Shown: positions 32,117-41,257 of the stretch, in pieces
How the letters are laid out: each line of letters starts with the position of its first letter
How positions within the stretch are numbered: the stretch's first letter is position 1
DNA from: Bacteroidales bacterium
GTDB taxonomy: Bacteria > Bacteroidota > Bacteroidia > Bacteroidales > UBA932
NCBI GenBank assembly: GCA_017554305.1
Contig: JAFZIN010000007.1
Coordinates: 124,001-188,000 of the forward strand
DNA length: 64,000 nucleotides
Reading direction: 5' to 3'
Program-made: the position numbers and the translations under genes
The notes under the pieces: model-generated
The model's input: only the letters and a program-made list of their open reading frames with translations
Told to the model about the DNA's origin: nothing
The model's database searches: none

Positions 32117-33232
32117 TTAAAGCATACTGTCCTGCGAAATCTTTATATAACCAGCCAATTTATTTTGTAACTGTTCTCCACCGCCCGAAAAGAATTTACT
32201 TGAGAAATCTTCGTTCTTTTTCTCCATATAATTACGCAAATGATTAAAGCACGTTATAAAATAATCCTTAGATAAATCCTTAATCCCTACTCCCTTATCA
32301 TAGAGAAATGGAAAAGATTTTATAATTGCTCCATATCCAGTAGTCTTCCAAAGAATATTATTATGCGGGTCTCGCCAGTCATTTGGAAAAACATCTTTTA
32401 AAGCTGTAAAGCAATTCATTAGTATTTTTAAAATAATATCATCATTCCCCTCAATAAAATAGCGTCTGAATGGCAAATAATACTTCGACAACGAAAGACC
32501 TTGTTTTATTCTTGATGTATCTTCATCCGGATCTTTAGATATAAGCGTGAGTAGTTGTTTTACAAAAGTCCCTTGAGAAAGAGTTGCATAATACTGATCT
32601 TCTTCTTTTTTCCCTAGCATTTTTAGCCGATTATAGAAAGGGGATGATTCTAGCTTGTTAAGAGAACGAGCTATCTCGTGAGCCGTCTTTTGCGGACTAC
32701 GTTTAGATGACAAATCAAACAAATCATAAATAAGACTCATACTGACTTTTGTTTGAGTGCTATTAATGATTGAAAAGATATATGCTTTTTCTTCTGTAGT
32801 AAGATTAAACAAAAGAGCAACAGGCAAATTGAATCTATCACTATGGCCGGATTTTGCAATTCCTAAAAGTCTATGTTGTCCATCTATAACATCACCAATT
32901 TTTTCACCGTCACCTATATCAAACAAGAAAGAAGTACCATCATCAATAACTTTAACATCAGAGTAAACGTTTACAATGATTGGAGTTGGAAATGTAGCAT
33001 CTGGATCATTGCAATATTTACTTATTTTCTTCACTCGTTCTTCTGACTGTTGACGTTGAATGCCATCCTCTCGATTCTTTGTCCTATTATTCCAAAGGAA
33101 GAATCCGTCAATAGATTTATATCCCCTTCTGTTGATATTAACTATATCAATCAGATTCGTTGCATTCATAATTGTCATATAAAAAACGCCAACTGGTTGT
33201 TCGTACTCAAGATATGTAACTTTAAATTTCAT
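32117..33232 (-). CDS. DGQHR-domain protein
   Basis: 371 residues with VIDGQHRLLGIAKSG (D-G-Q-H-R) near residue 115. The family includes DndB, the regulator of DNA phosphorothioation, and many proteins of unknown role in defence islands. Upstream is NINRRGYKSIDGFFLWNNRT. Downstream a helical C-terminal domain (KTAHEIARSLNKLE, YLPFRRYFIEG) is present. The start overlaps the stop of the preceding membrane-protein gene by 4 nt (ATGA), so they form an operon. No dndA or dndC/D/E gene is seen in the window. Confidence 0.8.
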   Translation of the reverse strand: MKFKVTYLEYEQPVGVFYMTIMNATNLIDIVNINRRGYKSIDGFFLWNNRTKNREDGIQRQQSEERVKKISKYCNDPDATFPTPIIVNVYSDVKVIDDGTSFLFDIGDGEKIGDVIDGQHRLLGIAKSGHSDRFNLPVALLFNLTTEEKAYIFSIINSTQTKVSMSLIYDLFDLSSKRSPQKTAHEIARSLNKLESSPFYNRLKMLGKKEEDQYYATLSQGTFVKQLLTLISKDPDEDTSRIKQGLSLSKYYLPFRRYFIEGNDDIILKILMNCFTALKDVFPNDWRDPHNNILWKTTGYGAIIKSFPFLYDKGVGIKDLSKDYFITCFNHLRNYMEKKNEDFSSKFFSGGGEQLQNKLAGYIKISQDSML

Positions 33233-33822
33233 AATTTTATCTCCTCACTATCTTTAGTTAAACCTGCTTGACTATTTGTAATATGTTCTATATTTTGCTC
33301 TTCTATTCTATCATAATCATCGCTAATAGAAGCAAAATCAGGATCTTTAGCTTCCATTACGACAAGGCAATATGCATAAATACTGAGAATGATCGAGAGA
33401 ACAAAGAAGAGTAACTGCCAAACATTTAGACAATTATTACTTGTAAAAGGGGGCAACTGGGCACTCATATAACTAGCGTATTCTACGCCACATAAAATCC
33501 AGACTATCACGGAAACACCTAGCCAAATAACTTTGGGCTTGAAAAAATCTCTATCATTCTTTGAGATAAAGTTAGTCAAAACCGAACCAAATGATGAAGA
33601 GAGTAACACAATGGAAAAAAGAAATAAGCTACCAAGTCTTAAGTCCTGAGACAAAGATTCCCAAATAGATAAACCATTCACATTACCTCGGATAATGATA
33701 TTGAAGACCAACCCAAAATTGCCTGCAATAAGTGTAGAAAGTACCCAAAGTATAAAAGGGGTTCTATTTTTCTTTACAACAAGTAAAGGTTTTAAAAAAT
33801 AGCCTACTAACCTTGATTTCAT
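33229..33822 (-). CDS. Membrane protein partnered with the DGQHR protein
   Basis: 197 residues from ATG 33822. Four hydrophobic segments: FILWVLSTLIAGNFGLVFNI, LGSLFLFSIVLLSSSFGSVL, VIWLGVSVIVWILCGVEYA and WQLLFFVLSIILSIYAYCLV, then an acidic cytoplasmic tail rich in Asp and Glu. No family recognised. The ATGA coupling with the DGQHR gene suggests that they work together. Possibly a membrane effector or anchor. Confidence 0.65.
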   Translation of the reverse strand: MKSRLVGYFLKPLLVVKKNRTPFILWVLSTLIAGNFGLVFNIIIRGNVNGLSIWESLSQDLRLGSLFLFSIVLLSSSFGSVLTNFISKNDRDFFKPKVIWLGVSVIVWILCGVEYASYMSAQLPPFTSNNCLNVWQLLFFVLSIILSIYAYCLVVMEAKDPDFASISDDYDRIEEQNIEHITNSQAGLTKDSEEIKL

Positions 33823-33998
33823 AGAATTTAACAAAAAACTACCCTAATAAGAATTTGTCGACATAATAATACGCATAAACACATCATTACTTATAAAGAA
33901 ACTCTCTCAATGCTTCCCATGACAATAAAATACCATTAATGATGCAATACAAATCTAAAATGGTCATCCTCTTTCGATCAGTCAGATACGTATAGACC

Positions 33999-34499
33999 TT
34001 ACAACGTCGTTTTAAAAAGGGAATCGGCCAGATCTCGGTCTTTACCATATAGCATCTTTGACCTCATTGCAAAAAAGCACCCCTCAGTAATAATCTCCTC
34101 AATTATGACCATACTATTGCCAAGAAATTCGTTAAACTTCCAATTATTCGTTGGATGCCAATATTCCCTAACCACATCATCTATTTGGCAAGAGTCTTTG
34201 CCAAGCCTCCTCAATTTATCTGTCAAAACCATAGGAAAACCACCATGCGCATCCATTTCTACTAAATAGCAATGCAAATTAGGATTATTATTAAATGCCA
34301 GACAATGTCCCAGTTCATTAAATGCATATATACACCTTTTCCTACTAGGGCAATCAGCATCTTTTCCTTCATCTAATACTTCATTTATCCATGTATTTAT
34401 TGGGTTGTTTTTATGATAAAAACATGATTCTCCAAAATCTTCCGCAGAAACGGTTTCTCCTATTCTATAGACCTTGTCTGTAATGTGAAATAATCTCAT
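33999..34499 (-). CDS. Possible ADP-ribosyltransferase-like (DUF2441-like) protein
   Basis: 166 residues. MRLFHITDKVYRIGETVSAE at the start, PSRKRCIYAFNELGHCLAF in the middle, and YLVEMDAHGG and EYWHP further on. The arrangement (H-I-T, then a short P-S-R, then a Y-x-F segment) is seen in DUF2441-type proteins, distantly related to ART/RES folds. I am not sure. AAAGGAAG lies 6 nt before ATG 34499. Single gene between the DGQHR pair and a polysaccharide gene remnant. Confidence 0.45.
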   Translation of the reverse strand: MRLFHITDKVYRIGETVSAEDFGESCFYHKNNPINTWINEVLDEGKDADCPSRKRCIYAFNELGHCLAFNNNPNLHCYLVEMDAHGGFPMVLTDKLRRLGKDSCQIDDVVREYWHPTNNWKFNEFLGNSMVIIEEIITEGCFFAMRSKMLYGKDRDLADSLFKTTL

Positions 34500-34649
34500 A
34501 TTACTTCCTTTTATGAAATGATATAAAAAACTTATGCATTATGTCCTAATAAAAAAAGTTATTTCGTATCTATTAGTTACGAAGCTTGTATCATTTCTCT
34601 GACAACTATCATTGAGATGATTGAGACCTAAACGATGTTAGAATCCTAT

Positions 34650-34991
34650 CTACTTCCCCCTCAACGCAACCCCAATTCCACCAACAAACATCCGCCACCA
34701 CACTCTAACAGAATCCACAGGAAAGATAAAGAACCGCTTCACGCTATCACAAGTATGCCTCCAAAGAGAGATAGTCTTCCTAACCACGTACGAGTACTTC
34801 CGGAAATAACTGTTATCCCTATTATGCCCAAAGTTTCCCGTCTCCATAATGAAACTTACAATCCGCTTAGCCTTCCGCTTCCATCTACTTGAATCATAGT
34901 ACAAAGGCATTGCCTCAACAGGCATCCCCAACCAGTCGACCGCAACAGCCGCAAAAGCCTTCCACTCAGACATCAACCCCATCTTACGCAA
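34650..34991 (-). pseudogene. C-terminal remnant of a nucleotidyltransferase-family polysaccharide gene
   Basis: 113 codons beginning MRKMGLMSEWKAFAAVAVDW, with LGMPVEAMPLYY, METGNFGHNRD and a VDSVRVWWRM-like end. These match, in order, the C-terminal third of the intact gene at 38946-40034: EALGMPDKWMLWE, MNGGNFGHHDK, and VWVPVWIVWHKLW-like end. The nucleotidyltransferase domain (~240 residues) is absent. It lies 56 nt after the fnlC-type stop. Confidence 0.65.
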
Positions 34992-35047
34992 GCGAGAACA
35001 AGTGCATTATAAGAGACCTATGTTAGTATAAACAAATGGTGCGGAGG

Positions 35048-36208
35048 TTAGTACTTCCGCCACACCATCTTGTTTACAACTCCAGTATAGGACTGTATTA
35101 TCTTAACCACCTTAGTGGAAACGTTTTCGTCTACATAGTTTGGAACTGGGATACCGTGGTCGCCGGCAAGGTTCATAGAGACTGCCGTGTCAACTGCCTG
35201 AAGAAGAGACTTTTCGTCTATACCGGCAAGGATGAAGCAAGCTTTGTCCAAAGCCTCGGGGCGCTCGGTGCTGGTGCGAATGCAGACTGCCGGGAATGGT
35301 TTGCCAATTGAAGTGAAGAAGCTACTTTCCTCTGGAAGTGTTCCGCTATCGGAAACCACGGCAAAAGCATTCATCTGCAAGCAGTTGTAATCATGGAATC
35401 CGAGAGGCTCATGCTGGATAACACGTGAATCTAATTTGAAGCCACTAGCTTCCAGACGTTTGCGACTACGAGGATGACAACTATAAAGAATTGGCATATC
35501 ATACTTCTTTGCCATAGCATTGATGGCATTGAACAAGCTCAAGAAGTTCTTTTCAGTGTCTATATTCTCCTCTCTATGAGCGGAAAGAAGAATGTATTTT
35601 CCTTTCTCAAGTCCCAATCTCTTATGAACATCTGATGCTTCAATATCAGCCAAATTAGCATGTAAAACCTCTGCCATTGGAGAACCGGTAACGTATGTGC
35701 GTTCTTTTGGTAATCCACAGTCTGCCAGATATCTACGAGCATGCTCGCTATACGCAAGATTAACATCAGAAATGATATCTACAATCCTTCTATTTGTTTC
35801 TTCTGGAAGACATTCATCCTTGCAACGGTTACCCGCCTCCATGTGGAAGATTGGTATATGAAGACGCTTTGCACCAATAACTGATAAACAGGAGTTTGTG
35901 TCACCAAGAACCAATACAGCATCTGGTTTAACTTCAACCATTAACTTATAACTCTTATCAATAATATTGCCCATAGTTGCGCCCAAATCGTCCCCTACCG
36001 CATCCATATAAACATCCGGATCCGCAAGCTTTAAGTCCTTGAAGAACACTCCGTTAAGATTATAGTCATAATTCTGACCCGTGTGTGCCAGCAAGCAATC
36101 AAAGTACTCTCGGCATTTATTAATTACCGCTGCAAGTCTTATTATTTCAGGTCTGGTACCTACTATTATCAGCAGCTTCAACTTTCCATTATCTTTAAAC
36201 TGTGCCAT
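35048..36208 (-). CDS. fnlC: UDP-sugar 2-epimerase of the UDP-L-FucNAc pathway
   Basis: 386 residues, WecB-like fold: VGTRPEIIRLAAVINKC, LVLGDTNSCLSVIGAKR, FHMEAGNRCKDECLPEE (His/Glu), LSAHREENID and VSDSGTLPEESSFF. It follows directly after FnlB and FnlA genes. The three make UDP-L-FucNAc from UDP-GlcNAc, with this enzyme doing the last 2-epimerisation (CapG/FnlC). It is distinct from the WecB at 30775. Gap to fnlB is 9 nt. Confidence 0.85.
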   Translation of the reverse strand: MAQFKDNGKLKLLIIVGTRPEIIRLAAVINKCREYFDCLLAHTGQNYDYNLNGVFFKDLKLADPDVYMDAVGDDLGATMGNIIDKSYKLMVEVKPDAVLVLGDTNSCLSVIGAKRLHIPIFHMEAGNRCKDECLPEETNRRIVDIISDVNLAYSEHARRYLADCGLPKERTYVTGSPMAEVLHANLADIEASDVHKRLGLEKGKYILLSAHREENIDTEKNFLSLFNAINAMAKKYDMPILYSCHPRSRKRLEASGFKLDSRVIQHEPLGFHDYNCLQMNAFAVVSDSGTLPEESSFFTSIGKPFPAVCIRTSTERPEALDKACFILAGIDEKSLLQAVDTAVSMNLAGDHGIPVPNYVDENVSTKVVKIIQSYTGVVNKMVWRKY

Positions 36209-36217
36209 ATTTAAAAC

Positions 36218-37426
36218 TTATTTTACTGGGTCAAAAAAAGTGTCTGGTTTATTAGGATCAAAGATTTCATTGCAATACATCACTGTCACTAAATCCTCTG
36301 TATCCGAAAGGTTTATAATATTATGCGTATATCCAGGAAGCATGTGAACGGCCTCTATTTTATCTCCGCTAACTTCCCATTCAAGAACTCGGCCATCCGG
36401 ATCATTAAGATTTCTCTGTTGAATCAAACCGTGACCTTTCACAACAATGAACTGCTCAAACTTTGAATTATGCCAATGCTGTCCCTTAGTAATTCCTGGT
36501 TTTGAGATATTTATGGAAACCTGCCCGGCATTCAAGGTATGAACCAACTCGGTAAATGAACCACGCTCATCCACATTCATTTTCAACGGGAATGAGGTTT
36601 TTTCGTATGGAAGGTAACTCAAGTATGTGCTATATAGTTTCTTAGCAAAACTTCCGGTAGGAATCTCTGGAATCATCAACGTCTTTGGTTGCTCTGCAAA
36701 ACTCTTTAACAATTCTACAATCTCTCCAAGCGTTACTTTATGAGTTGTAGGCACATAGCAATATCGCCCTTCTTCTGATGGAATAACATCTAACCCTTCA
36801 AACTCACACCTATGCTCCTCTCCTTTTAAGCAAGCAATCATCTCATCCACAAGGTCATCAATATAGAGCAACTCCAACTCCACAGAAGGATCATTCACCG
36901 TATAAGGCAAGTCATTTGCAAACGCATTGCAGAAAGTAGCAACCGCAGAATTATAGTTTGGTCTGCACCACTTTCCAAAGAGATTCGGGAATCTGTATAC
37001 AAGCACTTTAGCCCCTGTCTTCTTGCCATATTCCAGGAACAGGTCTTCACCGGCTTTCTTAGATCGGCCATATTCACTGTTACCAAACCGTCCAGTCAAC
37101 GAAGCTTGCTGAGAAGACGATAGCATCACCGGACATTTATTCTTGTGCTTCTTAAGGGTATCCAGCAAAGTCGATGCAAACCCAAAGTTCCCCTGCATGA
37201 ACTCTTCCTGATTCTGCGGCCTATTCACTCCCGCCAGATTGAATACAAAATCTGCCTCTGAACACCATTTATCCAACTCCTCTGGAGTACTATCCAGATC
37301 ATACTCAAGCACCTCAGAGACCTTCACGTCACCATAGCAATGTGCTTTGCCGTCTTGGATATTATTCAGTTGAGCACATAAGTTCTTGCCCACAAAACCT
37401 TTTGCTCCAGTTACTAATATCTTCAT
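36218..37426 (-). CDS. fnlB: Bifunctional 3-epimerase/4-reductase of the UDP-L-FucNAc pathway
   Basis: 402 residues. N-terminal short-chain dehydrogenase domain (VTGAKGFVGKNL, SSSQQASLTGRFGNSEYGRSK) and C-terminal cupin (about residues 285-400) with GQHWHNSKFEQF and GYTHNIIN. This two-domain layout is that of CapF/FnlB, where the zinc cupin does C3 epimerisation and the SDR domain does C4 reduction. It is 1 nt from fnlA. Cytoplasmic. Confidence 0.9.
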   Translation of the reverse strand: MKILVTGAKGFVGKNLCAQLNNIQDGKAHCYGDVKVSEVLEYDLDSTPEELDKWCSEADFVFNLAGVNRPQNQEEFMQGNFGFASTLLDTLKKHKNKCPVMLSSSQQASLTGRFGNSEYGRSKKAGEDLFLEYGKKTGAKVLVYRFPNLFGKWCRPNYNSAVATFCNAFANDLPYTVNDPSVELELLYIDDLVDEMIACLKGEEHRCEFEGLDVIPSEEGRYCYVPTTHKVTLGEIVELLKSFAEQPKTLMIPEIPTGSFAKKLYSTYLSYLPYEKTSFPLKMNVDERGSFTELVHTLNAGQVSINISKPGITKGQHWHNSKFEQFIVVKGHGLIQQRNLNDPDGRVLEWEVSGDKIEAVHMLPGYTHNIINLSDTEDLVTVMYCNEIFDPNKPDTFFDPVK

Positions 37427-37427
37427 A

Positions 37428-38483
37428 TTATACCAAGTTAGGTATACCGTTCAATTCATTCTGGATATATGTCAAAGATGCAATCTTATCCTTGGTCTCC
37501 TCCAGATTCAATCTCTTGGTATTGTTTGAGTTAAACTCCTCAATGGTAGCGCGCTTCACGTCACCCTCCTTGAAATACTTATCGTAGTTCAGGTCGCGAT
37601 TGTCAGCTGGCACGGCATAGAAGTTACCCATATCAATGGCCTTAGCGGCCTCTTCTTTGGTGAGCAGAGTCTCGTACATCTTCTCACCGTGACGGATGCC
37701 GATCACGCGAATCTCGGGAGTGGCAGGTGCCTGATGCTTAAACAGCTCCACCACCGCCTCTGCCTGCGTCTGGATAGTGCAAGCCGGAGCCTTCTGCACC
37801 AGGATGTCACCATTCTTGCCGTTCTCGAAGGCAAACAGCACCAAATCCACCGCCTCCTCCAGACTCATGATGAAACGCGTCATCGAAGGCTCGGTGATGG
37901 TGATGGGGTTGCCCTTACGGATCTGGTCAATCCAGAGAGGAATTACACTGCCGCGGCTGCACATCACGTTACCGTAACGTGTGCAGCAGATCTTGGTGTC
38001 GCCACTCATACGGCTTTTGGCCACGGCAATCTTCTCCTCAATAGCCTTGGTAATACCCATTGCATTGATGGGATATGCCGCTTTATCGGTAGAGAGGCAG
38101 ATCACGCACTTCACACCAGCATCAATAGCCGCATCCAGCGTGTTGTCCGTACCAATCACGTTGGTCTTCACTGCTTCCATCGGGAAGAACTCACAACTGG
38201 GCACCTGCTTCAAAGCAGCAGCATGGAACACATAGTCAACGCCCTTCATGGCATACTTCAGCGTACTCTTGTTGCGCACGTCACCAATATAGAACTTAAT
38301 CTTGTTCGCAACCTCCGGCATCCGCGCCTGAAAGTCGTGACGCATATCGTCCTGCTTCTTCTCATCGCGGCTGAAGATACGAATCTCGCCGATGTCCGTG
38401 CGCAGAAACCTGTTCAACACTGCATTTCCAAAACTACCCGTGCCTCCTGTAATTAGGAGGGTTTTACCAGTAAATACTCCCAT
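37428..38483 (-). CDS. fnlA: UDP-GlcNAc 4,6-dehydratase/5-epimerase
   Basis: 351 residues. SDR glycine-rich motif LITGGTGSFGNAVLNRF, HAAALKQVPSCE, then the unusual catalytic triad with Met in the Y-x3-K position (INAMGITKAIEEKI), typical of CapE, FnlA and FlaA1. RYGNVMCSRGSVIP follows. It makes the 4-keto-6-deoxy intermediate that starts UDP-L-FucNAc synthesis. The sequence is visibly richer in G and C than nearby Wzx/Wzy genes. Confidence 0.9.
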   Translation of the reverse strand: MGVFTGKTLLITGGTGSFGNAVLNRFLRTDIGEIRIFSRDEKKQDDMRHDFQARMPEVANKIKFYIGDVRNKSTLKYAMKGVDYVFHAAALKQVPSCEFFPMEAVKTNVIGTDNTLDAAIDAGVKCVICLSTDKAAYPINAMGITKAIEEKIAVAKSRMSGDTKICCTRYGNVMCSRGSVIPLWIDQIRKGNPITITEPSMTRFIMSLEEAVDLVLFAFENGKNGDILVQKAPACTIQTQAEAVVELFKHQAPATPEIRVIGIRHGEKMYETLLTKEEAAKAIDMGNFYAVPADNRDLNYDKYFKEGDVKRATIEEFNSNNTKRLNLEETKDKIASLTYIQNELNGIPNLV

Positions 38484-38546
38484 AATTGTTTATGTATTCT
38501 TTAATTGTTTTATCTATTATTGACACTTTTGGGTCAAAAAAATACT

Positions 38547-38933
38547 TCATTTCCAAATCTCGTCTTCTTCCAAAGGATGGTACGGACCATCTTTAGCCTC
38601 AAAAAGTATTGTTCCTGATTCCAAGCACTTCAAGCTATGCCACTGCCCTTTTTCAATATTCAGAACGACTCCACCAGGAACCATATCCACAGTATCCGTC
38701 AGCCGTCCTTCAGAATCATAAAAGTATTCTTCAAAATGCCCACGAATGCATATACACGTTTCCGACGATCCCTTATGTCTGTGAATAGGCATTATTGTAC
38801 CAGACTCTAAAGCGTTAAGCATGCGTTGAGAATTATCCTCTGCACTATTCCTCATATCTAGATTGCAGCGCAGCCTCTCGGAAGCCTGGGCCTTCTCACT
38901 TAACTCGTCTAATATCTCTTTTGTAATAATCAT
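38547..38933 (-). CDS. wbuC: WbuC-family cupin metalloprotein
   Basis: 128 residues. MPIHRHKGSSETCICIRGHFEEYFYD and IEKGQWHSLKCLESGTILFE are cupin motifs 1 and 2, with metal-binding HRH and H at QWH. The family sits next to FnlA-C and WbuB genes in O-antigen and capsule loci; its reaction is unknown. The C-terminal DGPYHPLEEDE identifies the relic at 28027-28114 as a sister gene. Confidence 0.8.
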   Translation of the reverse strand: MIITKEILDELSEKAQASERLRCNLDMRNSAEDNSQRMLNALESGTIMPIHRHKGSSETCICIRGHFEEYFYDSEGRLTDTVDMVPGGVVLNIEKGQWHSLKCLESGTILFEAKDGPYHPLEEDEIWK

Positions 38934-38945
38934 GTTCCCTGATGC

Positions 38946-40034
38946 TCAATTATTTAGAGTCAGTCCCGTTCTAATCTTCCACAGTTTATGCCACACTATC
39001 CAAACAGGCACCCAAAGAGTATCAGAAGGATAATGAGTTAGCAAATGAATGTTATGTGTCAAGATGTTTTTTACTGAACTAAGCTTACCGTTACCATGAT
39101 TCAATCGCTTATCATGATGGCCAAAGTTCCCCCCATTCATTACTTGCTTCAAAATATACTCACATTCCTTATGGTCAGGCTCCCATAACATCCATTTGTC
39201 AGGCATCCCTAACGCTTCTTTCATTACCCACATTAATCCTTTGGCGAACTTCTCCATTCCAAACTCACGTACTGCCTCAACATATTCTTGAGCCATCAAC
39301 TGAGAATTGTGGACCTTACACAGAACCATATAGTAATCAACAATCTGCCTAAGCCCAACACCCTCATACAAGAAATGCCTATAGATATGCAGCAGGATAT
39401 AGAATACATTGAACTCCACAGTTGGAGTCGCAATCTCGCCCCCCTGAAATTTAAATCTTGATCCCCGAATCGCTTCTTGATGCTCATAGAACCACTTTTG
39501 AAGTTTCCGGTTCTTTCTCAAGTTCAACAACACCTCAACCCGATAATGCATCTCCACCTCAGTGTCTTCCCATACGTTCAGGTGTAAATGCTTATAATCC
39601 CAGTCAATATCTTGCTGCCCTATCGCCTTCGCAAAGGCAAGAGACTTTTCGAGACCACAGTCAACGTAAACATCTATATCTCCATTCTGTCTAAGTTGCC
39701 TCAACTCGTTATCATATAATTGGGCTATACCTTGACCCTTTAAGATTGAACCTCGCACCTCCTGTTCGGTGAGTTTTTCAAGCAATTCACCACAACGTAA
39801 ATCCATCAACTTGTTACGTTGTTCTATTATCTGCCCTACCCCGATCCACTGAAGCAACAAAGTTTGCGGTGGTCTTTGTTCTAAAGGCAATTTATCTATT
39901 CCATGTAGAAGAATACCAGTTATTGCTTGCCGCTGAGACTCCTTATAAATGTCAGCCCATTCCTTTGCTGAGGGAACTGCACTTAAACTTTCTCTATTTC
40001 CTAATGTGATTTGTAAGAGCTCAAAAAACAGCAT
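38946..40034 (-). CDS. Nucleotidyltransferase-family protein (NTP_transf_5-like)
   Basis: 362 residues. ILKGQGIAQLYDNELRQLRQ then NGDIDVYVDC (G-D-x-D, the metal-binding aspartates of the DNA polymerase beta fold), HLHLNVWEDTEVEMHYR and a helical C-terminal half. The family is frequent in polysaccharide loci, but its substrate is not established. Its last base is shared with the start of the upstream GT4 gene (40034). It is the intact counterpart of the relic at 34650-34991. Confidence 0.75.
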   Translation of the reverse strand: MLFFELLQITLGNRESLSAVPSAKEWADIYKESQRQAITGILLHGIDKLPLEQRPPQTLLLQWIGVGQIIEQRNKLMDLRCGELLEKLTEQEVRGSILKGQGIAQLYDNELRQLRQNGDIDVYVDCGLEKSLAFAKAIGQQDIDWDYKHLHLNVWEDTEVEMHYRVEVLLNLRKNRKLQKWFYEHQEAIRGSRFKFQGGEIATPTVEFNVFYILLHIYRHFLYEGVGLRQIVDYYMVLCKVHNSQLMAQEYVEAVREFGMEKFAKGLMWVMKEALGMPDKWMLWEPDHKECEYILKQVMNGGNFGHHDKRLNHGNGKLSSVKNILTHNIHLLTHYPSDTLWVPVWIVWHKLWKIRTGLTLNN

Positions 40035-41257
40035 TACTCAAAGTGCTTCATAATAGCATTGTACGTATGCTCAACAAGGTAATTGTTCTTTAAATACTCA
40101 TACCCTTTTTCGCCCATCGCCTTTTTATCTGAATGAATCATTTTATTGAGTATTGTAGTGAAGGCCTCAACCGAATTACTTTCACACCAATATCCAAATC
40201 CATTTTCTTCCGCAATCCTTCCCATATCCGTATTAGGATCTGTAGCACAAAGTACTGGCATCTTATTCTCAAGATAGCTCAATAATCTAGATGGGAAATT
40301 AGGAATCGTGAACCTATGGTCCAAGAAAATAAGGCCAACATCACAATGCTTCACTAACAAATCATAGTCGGTCTTTGGTAACGATTTCATCAATTTCACA
40401 TTAGCATCATTGTTTCTGTCATACCAGTCAGAAATCAGGCCATAATGGGTACCGGAACCAACGACAACAAAATAACAATCCTCCCTATTCTTATTTGCAT
40501 TAAGGCATTTCACTAAATAGTCAATACCTTGTGGTTTGCCAAGATTCCCACCATAAATAAAGATGGGCTTATTTGTTGGCAAATTATACTTACTCCTTAT
40601 ATAGTATCTTTCTTCCTTCCCCAGACGTGGCTCCATTTCTTTTTCGCGTAATTCTACCGAATTCGGAGCCACCTCAACCCTTGAAGGAGCAATCTCTGGA
40701 TTATGCTTCAATACAAACTCAACATTTGCAGGACTCATGCAACCAATAAAATCTGAAGCCGCATAAAGTTTCTTCTCTTTGTTCCTGAAGAACCTGTATA
40801 ACAGACCTTTTATTCCTGTTGTGCTCATCATCCCGATATCAACCGCATTCTGAGGGAAGATATCTTTGAGCTGTAGATATGTGATAGACTGAGGATTTTG
40901 CTTTTTTAAATATCTGACTACATTCGTGAATGTGATTGGAGGTGTGGAATAGGTAATGAGATCAAACTTAACTCCTCCAAGATACTTCTTAATTGCTCTC
41001 TTATACTGACTCTCAAGCAACAAAGTGCCTATACCCTTCTCAACAATATTGGTTTTCTGGATGTTGAGCGTCTTCACATTCAGGATATGAACACCTTTAC
41101 TCTCCACAAGAGAGGTGTCCTTACCCATCTTTCGCTCATAAGGAGTAACTATATACACATTGTGTCCTTCATCTCTGAACTTGCGCATTAGGTCTTGATA
41201 AATACCCCGCCCTTCAATGTCAGAGATACGAACCAGTGTAAGAAAGATAACGTTCAT
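40034..41257 (-). CDS. GT4-family glycosyltransferase (WbuB-like)
   Basis: 407 residues. The GT-B fold has IYGGNLGKPQGIDYLVKCL and FVVVGSGTHY in the C-terminal half, and FPSRLLSYLENKMPVLCATD as the donor site region. The start FLTLVRISDIEGRGIYQDLM is the form seen in WbuB-type L-FucNAc transferases. Its place beside fnlA-C and wbuC supports adding L-FucNAc to the repeat unit. The linkage cannot be read from sequence. Confidence 0.8.
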   Translation of the reverse strand: MNVIFLTLVRISDIEGRGIYQDLMRKFRDEGHNVYIVTPYERKMGKDTSLVESKGVHILNVKTLNIQKTNIVEKGIGTLLLESQYKRAIKKYLGGVKFDLITYSTPPITFTNVVRYLKKQNPQSITYLQLKDIFPQNAVDIGMMSTTGIKGLLYRFFRNKEKKLYAASDFIGCMSPANVEFVLKHNPEIAPSRVEVAPNSVELREKEMEPRLGKEERYYIRSKYNLPTNKPIFIYGGNLGKPQGIDYLVKCLNANKNREDCYFVVVGSGTHYGLISDWYDRNNDANVKLMKSLPKTDYDLLVKHCDVGLIFLDHRFTIPNFPSRLLSYLENKMPVLCATDPNTDMGRIAEENGFGYWCESNSVEAFTTILNKMIHSDKKAMGEKGYEYLKNNYLVEHTYNAIMKHFE

